This document shows, piece by piece, positions 61,119-64,000 of a stretch of DNA of 64,000 nt. Source of the stretch: Streptomyces abyssomicinicus (GTDB lineage Bacteria > Actinomycetota > Actinomycetes > Streptomycetales > Streptomycetaceae). The stretch spans positions 417,526 through 481,525 of the forward strand of contig NZ_BBZI01000008.1 in NCBI RefSeq assembly GCF_008974245.1, given 5' to 3'. The position numbers and the translations under genes were made by a program. The first letter of the stretch is position 1; each line of letters begins with the position of its first letter. The notes beneath the pieces are model-generated. The model was given only the letters and a program-made list of their open reading frames with translations, searched no databases and was not told the DNA's origin.

Positions 61119-62570
61119 ATGACCCCGACGAGCCCGACGCGCCGCACGCACGTCAGACGCACCCGGATCCGCGCCACCCTCCTCGCCGCCGCCCTGGCCA
61201 CCGGCCTCGGCTGCGCCACCCTCACCGCCCTGCCCGCGGCCGCCGCCGGGGAGCAGGTCAAGATCCAGTACCGGCAGAGCTCCACCGGCACCGACCAGGC
61301 CGAGCCCTGGTTCAAGGTGGCCAATACCGGTACCGCCCCGGTGGCACTCGCCCAGGTGAGGTTCCGCTACTACTTCAGGGCGGACGCGGGCGCGTCGTAC
61401 ACCTTCCGCTGCTCCTGGGCGGTCAAGGGCTGTGCCAACATCACCGGCACCTTCGGCACCCTGGCCAACCCGACCGCCACCGCCGACCGCTACCTGGAGA
61501 TCGGCTTCACCTCCGGAGCCGGCAGCCTCGCCCCCGGCGCCGACACCGGCGACCTGCAGCTGCGCTTCCACCGCTCCGACTGGCGCCCGCTGGCGCAGGG
61601 GGACGACTACTCCTTCGGCCCGGACCGGACCGCCTACGGGGACTGGACCAAGGTCACCGCGACCGTCGGCGGCACCCACGTCTGGGGCACCGCCCCCGCG
61701 GGCAACGAGCCGGGCCCCGGCCCCACGAACCCGACCGACCCGCCCACCGACCCGCCGGGCGGCGGGGCCGCGCTCTTCGACGACTTCTCCTACACCTCGC
61801 ACACCGACCCGGCGCTCGCCTCCCACGGCTGGAGCGTGCGCTCCAACTCCGGCGGCCCCGGCGTGCCCGGCGCGACCTGGGCGGCGGAGAACGTCACCTT
61901 CGTCCGCGAGGGTTCCGGCACCGTGATGAACATGGAGACCTCCACGGCCGGCACCGCCGCGACCACCGAGATGACCGAGGTCCTCACCCGCGCCACCAAG
62001 TTCCGCGACGGCACGTACGCGGCCCGGGTCCACTTCAGCGACGCCCCGCGCGGCGGCCCGGACGGCGACCGCCTCGTGCAGACCTTCTTCACCATCAACG
62101 ACCTCACCGCGCCGATGGCCGACGACTACGCCGAGTACGACTTCGAGTACCTGCCCAACGGCGGCTGGGGCGAGCCCTCCAACATCCTCTACAGCACCTC
62201 CTGGGAGACCTACCGCCCCGACCCGTGGGAGGCGGTCAACGCCCACACCGAGTCCAGGACCAGCTACGCCGGCTGGCACGACCTGGTGTTCACCATCGAC
62301 GCCGACGACATCGTCTACTACGTGGACGGCCAGGAGTTCGGCCGCCACGACGCCCGGTACCTGCCGGAGCGGCCGATGTCGATCAACTTCAACCAGTGGC
62401 TGATCGACCTGGCCGGGCAGACCAGCACCACACCGCGCTCCTACGACCAGAAGGTGGACTACGTCCTGCACGTGAAGGACCAGGTCCTCACCCCGGCCCA
62501 GGTGGCGGCCAAGGTGGCCGCCTACCGCTCGGCCGGGACCGCCTTCCAGGACACGGTGCCGAACGGCTAG
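61119..62570 (+). CDS. Secreted CBM3-GH16 glycoside hydrolase
   Basis: 483 aa. Signal peptide at 1-42, a family-3 cellulose-binding module at about 45-190 (VKIQYRQSSTGTDQ, YLEIGFTSGAGSLAPGADTG, LRFHRSDW), a Pro/Thr linker, then a GH16-type beta-sandwich with the catalytic motif EYDFE (ExDxE) in YAEYDFEYLP and a preceding DDFSYTSHTD domain start. GH16 enzymes cleave beta-1,3/1,4-glucans or related galactans. RBS CAGGAGAGG upstream of the ATG. It is the enzymatic partner of the ABC unit: polymer cleavage outside, import by the transporter. Confidence 0.9.
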   Translation: MTPTSPTRRTHVRRTRIRATLLAAALATGLGCATLTALPAAAAGEQVKIQYRQSSTGTDQAEPWFKVANTGTAPVALAQVRFRYYFRADAGASYTFRCSWAVKGCANITGTFGTLANPTATADRYLEIGFTSGAGSLAPGADTGDLQLRFHRSDWRPLAQGDDYSFGPDRTAYGDWTKVTATVGGTHVWGTAPAGNEPGPGPTNPTDPPTDPPGGGAALFDDFSYTSHTDPALASHGWSVRSNSGGPGVPGATWAAENVTFVREGSGTVMNMETSTAGTAATTEMTEVLTRATKFRDGTYAARVHFSDAPRGGPDGDRLVQTFFTINDLTAPMADDYAEYDFEYLPNGGWGEPSNILYSTSWETYRPDPWEAVNAHTESRTSYAGWHDLVFTIDADDIVYYVDGQEFGRHDARYLPERPMSINFNQWLIDLAGQTSTTPRSYDQKVDYVLHVKDQVLTPAQVAAKVAAYRSAGTAFQDTVPNG

Positions 62571-62596
62571 TCCCGCGCACGAGTGCGGGACGACCG

Positions 62597-62625
62597 CGGG
62601 CCGCGCGGCGCCACCGCGCGGCCCG
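62597..62625 (+). terminator. Terminator of the glucanase gene
   Basis: CGGGCCGCGCGG (62597-62608) pairs with CCGCGCGGCCCG (62614-62625), loop CGCCA. It starts 27 bp after the stop codon. Confidence 0.88.
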
Positions 62626-62688
62626 TACCCCTCCCACAGCCGCAGAGTCCTCCGACCACACGGATACAGATAGGGACAAATGTGCGAA

Positions 62689-62712
62689 TGATTCACCGGT
62701 TCGGGTGAGTCA
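62689..62712. promoter_or_regulatory. Inverted repeat TGATTCACC-N6-GGTGAGTCA
   Basis: Two 9-bp arms with one mismatch, in a locally AT-rich stretch about 270 bp upstream of the serine-hydrolase gene. Could be an operator; the gene it would serve is uncertain. Confidence 0.35.
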
Positions 62713-62969
62713 AGGTTGGGCGCCCGGTCTCCTGGGCAGCCCAAAGTCACAGCGGGTCAGGCCCTCCGCAGGACATGCGGAGTACGCCGGTCCGCTCGTG
62801 CGCGGCCGGAGGGGAGCGGCGGACGAGCGGACCGGCGGGGCGATTGCCGGACCGGCGGGGCCGGCGGCCCGCACGGCCTCGACGGCTCGGCCGAGGGCGA
62901 ACCGTCGTACGCCTCGCCCGGCTTCGTCCGCGCGCCCGACCCCTCGCAGCGGCCGGTCCTCCGTCCGCC

Positions 62970-62975
62970 TAGGCT
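62970..62975 (+). promoter_or_regulatory. -10 box TAGGCT of a probable leaderless promoter
   Basis: TAGGCT ends 7 nt before the ATG at 62983, with no Shine-Dalgarno. Confidence 0.4.
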
Positions 62976-62982
62976 CTTCGGC

Positions 62983-63801
62983 ATGAACAGCTTGGCGATG
63001 ATCGAGACCTGGCCCGTTCCCACCGCCGCGGCGGGCGTCGTGCGGGCCGACGGCACGGTGGCCGGCGTCCACGGCCCCGTCGACCACCGGTTCCCGCTGG
63101 CCTCGGTCACCAAGCCGCTGGCCGCGTACGCGGTGCTGGTGGCGTACGAGGAGGGCGCCGTCGAACTGGACGAGCCGGCCGGCCCCGAGGGCGCCACCGT
63201 CCGCCACCTCCTGGCCCACACCTCCGGCCTCGCCTTCGACGAGCCGAAGGTGACGGCCGCGCCCGGCGAGCGGCGGGTCTACTCCAACGCGGGCTTCGAG
63301 GAGCTGGGCCGCCACTTGGAGAAGGCCACGGAGATGCCGTTCGCCGAGTACGCCCGCCAGGCCGTCCTCGAGCCGCTGGGCATGACGTCCACGACCCTGG
63401 ACGGCTCCCCCGCCAAGGACGGGGTCTCCACCGTGACCGACCTCCTGCGCTTCGCCGCCGAGCTCCAGGCGCCGCGGCTGCTGGACCCGCGGACGGTGCT
63501 GGAGGCGATGACCGTGCAGTTCCCCGGCACCAAGGGGATCCTGCCGGGGTACGGCCACCAGAACCCCAACGACTGGGGCCTCGGCTTCGAGATCCGCGAC
63601 GGCAAGTCCCCGCACTGGACCGGTTCCGCGTCCTCCCCCTTCACCTTCGGCCACTTCGGCCAGTCGGGCACGTTCCTGTGGACCGACCCGCACGCGGGTC
63701 TCGCCTGCGTCGCCCTCACCGACCGCGCCTTCGGGCAGTGGGCGATCGACGCGTGGCCGCCGTTCACCGACGCGGTCCTGGCGGAGGCGGCGCGCCGCTG
63801 A
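62983..63801 (+). CDS. Serine beta-lactamase-like hydrolase (class C/esterase type)
   Basis: 272 aa. SVTK (S41, K44) active site, YSN (100-102) and a GHFGQSGTF third motif of the class C beta-lactamase/DD-peptidase/esterase family (PF00144). No signal peptide is evident, so it is probably a cytoplasmic esterase or peptidase rather than a periplasmic drug-resistance enzyme. Leaderless start ATG 62983; longer frames upstream have no coding signature. Confidence 0.9.
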   Translation: MNSLAMIETWPVPTAAAGVVRADGTVAGVHGPVDHRFPLASVTKPLAAYAVLVAYEEGAVELDEPAGPEGATVRHLLAHTSGLAFDEPKVTAAPGERRVYSNAGFEELGRHLEKATEMPFAEYARQAVLEPLGMTSTTLDGSPAKDGVSTVTDLLRFAAELQAPRLLDPRTVLEAMTVQFPGTKGILPGYGHQNPNDWGLGFEIRDGKSPHWTGSASSPFTFGHFGQSGTFLWTDPHAGLACVALTDRAFGQWAIDAWPPFTDAVLAEAARR

Positions 63802-63865
63802 ACGCGGCCCCGCCCCCGGCGGGCACCCGGCCTCCGGGCGCTCATGCACTCAGGCACTCAGGCGC

Positions 63866-64000
63866 TCAGGCGGTGAACTCCCAGGCCAGGAACTCCGCCG
63901 TGGCCGCCGCCTCCGCCGTGAGGTCGCGCCCCCCGGTGACCCGGACCGCGTCACCGGGGGCCAAGGCCGCACCGCCCACGCGGAGTTCGCCCGAGGCGAG
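63866..64000 (-). CDS. Pirin-like protein, 3' end only
   Basis: Only the last 44 residues are in the window (5' end cut off at 64000). LASGELRVGGAALAPGDAV and ATAEFLAWEFTA match the C-terminal end of pirin/quercetin-dioxygenase-like proteins, where the second cupin domain closes with an EFLxWEF-type strand. The identification rests on this short piece and is moderate. Confidence 0.6.
   Translation of the reverse strand, partial: LASGELRVGGAALAPGDAVRVTGGRDLTAEAAATAEFLAWEFTA

Larger units (their letters stand above)
62571..62982. other. Intergenic region before the serine hydrolase gene
   Basis: 412 bp without a supported gene. It holds the terminator of the glucanase gene, an AT-richer stretch around 62655-62700, an inverted repeat (62689-62712) and the -10-like TAGGCT next to the downstream ATG. 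Confidence 0.55.

Noticed and set aside
62983..63801. Beta-lactam resistance gene
   Set aside because: No signal peptide and only PF00144-type motifs, which are shared with esterases and peptidases.
1..64000. Prophage, integrative element or large secondary-metabolite cluster
   Set aside because: No integrase, transposase, relaxase, att-like repeat at the tRNA, PKS, NRPS or terpene synthase with catalytic motifs was found.

Overview
The window is chromosomal DNA of a Streptomyces or very close actinomycete. Very high GC content, many GTG starts, tightly overlapping operons (ATGA or GTGA junctions), and families typical of the genus (TerD paralogues, homodimeric AceE, sugar ABC systems without their own ATPase, many secreted or lipid-anchored proteins) all point this way. 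From memory the gene order resembles the SCO2318-SCO2371 part of the S. coelicolor chromosome, but that comparison was not run. I see no prophage, insertion sequence, CRISPR array or large biosynthetic gene cluster, and no clear foreign island.

Layout. 0.7-4.0 kb: a minus-strand operon of a glycosyltransferase, a methyltransferase and a terpenoid-cyclase-fold protein, with three 10-bp-phased GATCAC sites upstream. 4.2-4.9 kb: an APH-like phosphotransferase. 5.07-11.2 kb: a cobalamin riboswitch followed by five coupled genes (surface alpha-toroid protein, surface partner, EcfT, double-ATPase EcfA, membrane S component); this looks like a B12 or cobalt uptake unit. 11.3-15.2 kb: single genes (lipase, GNAT, lipoprotein, O-methyltransferase, FHA-like, DUF1992). 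15.2-20.8 kb: four neighbouring genes with His-rich low-complexity tracts, including a DHA2 exporter fused to a MarR-like domain. 20.9-31.0 kb: HAD phosphatase, a GDT1-type manganese exporter under a yybP-ykoY (Mn2+) riboswitch, secreted nuclease, DoxX, Cu/Zn-SOD, DedA, SDR, and carboxylesterase. 31.1-33.4 kb: a divergent flavoprotein and XRE regulator pair with two small Cys-rich proteins. 33.6 kb: tRNA-Val(UAC) with a strong terminator.

36.2-46.0 kb is a Ter stress-response locus: HAD phosphatase, a phosphoribosyltransferase fused in frame to a StiP-type domain, a citrate-lyase-beta-like enzyme, four TerD-family proteins and a TerC/DUF475 membrane protein. 46.1-50.4 kb carries peroxiredoxin, DUF3052 and aceE. 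50.5-51.0 kb is a striking non-coding tandem-repeat block, followed by unknown secreted and membrane proteins. 56.9-62.6 kb is a carbohydrate unit: a GntR/UTRA regulator divergent from a solute-binding lipoprotein, two permeases and a secreted CBM3-GH16 enzyme, with a perfect 14-bp palindrome between them. The window ends with a serine beta-lactamase-like hydrolase and the 3' end of a pirin-like gene.

The most interesting leads are the riboswitch-controlled B12 unit with its transcobalamin-like alpha-toroid protein, the Ter locus with its fusion enzyme and palindromic divergent promoter, and the GntR-controlled cellulose/beta-glucan unit. Intergenic arrays of tandem GC-rich repeats recur at 0.2, 21.8, 27.2, 35.7, 39.6 and 50.6 kb and are not explained by any gene.
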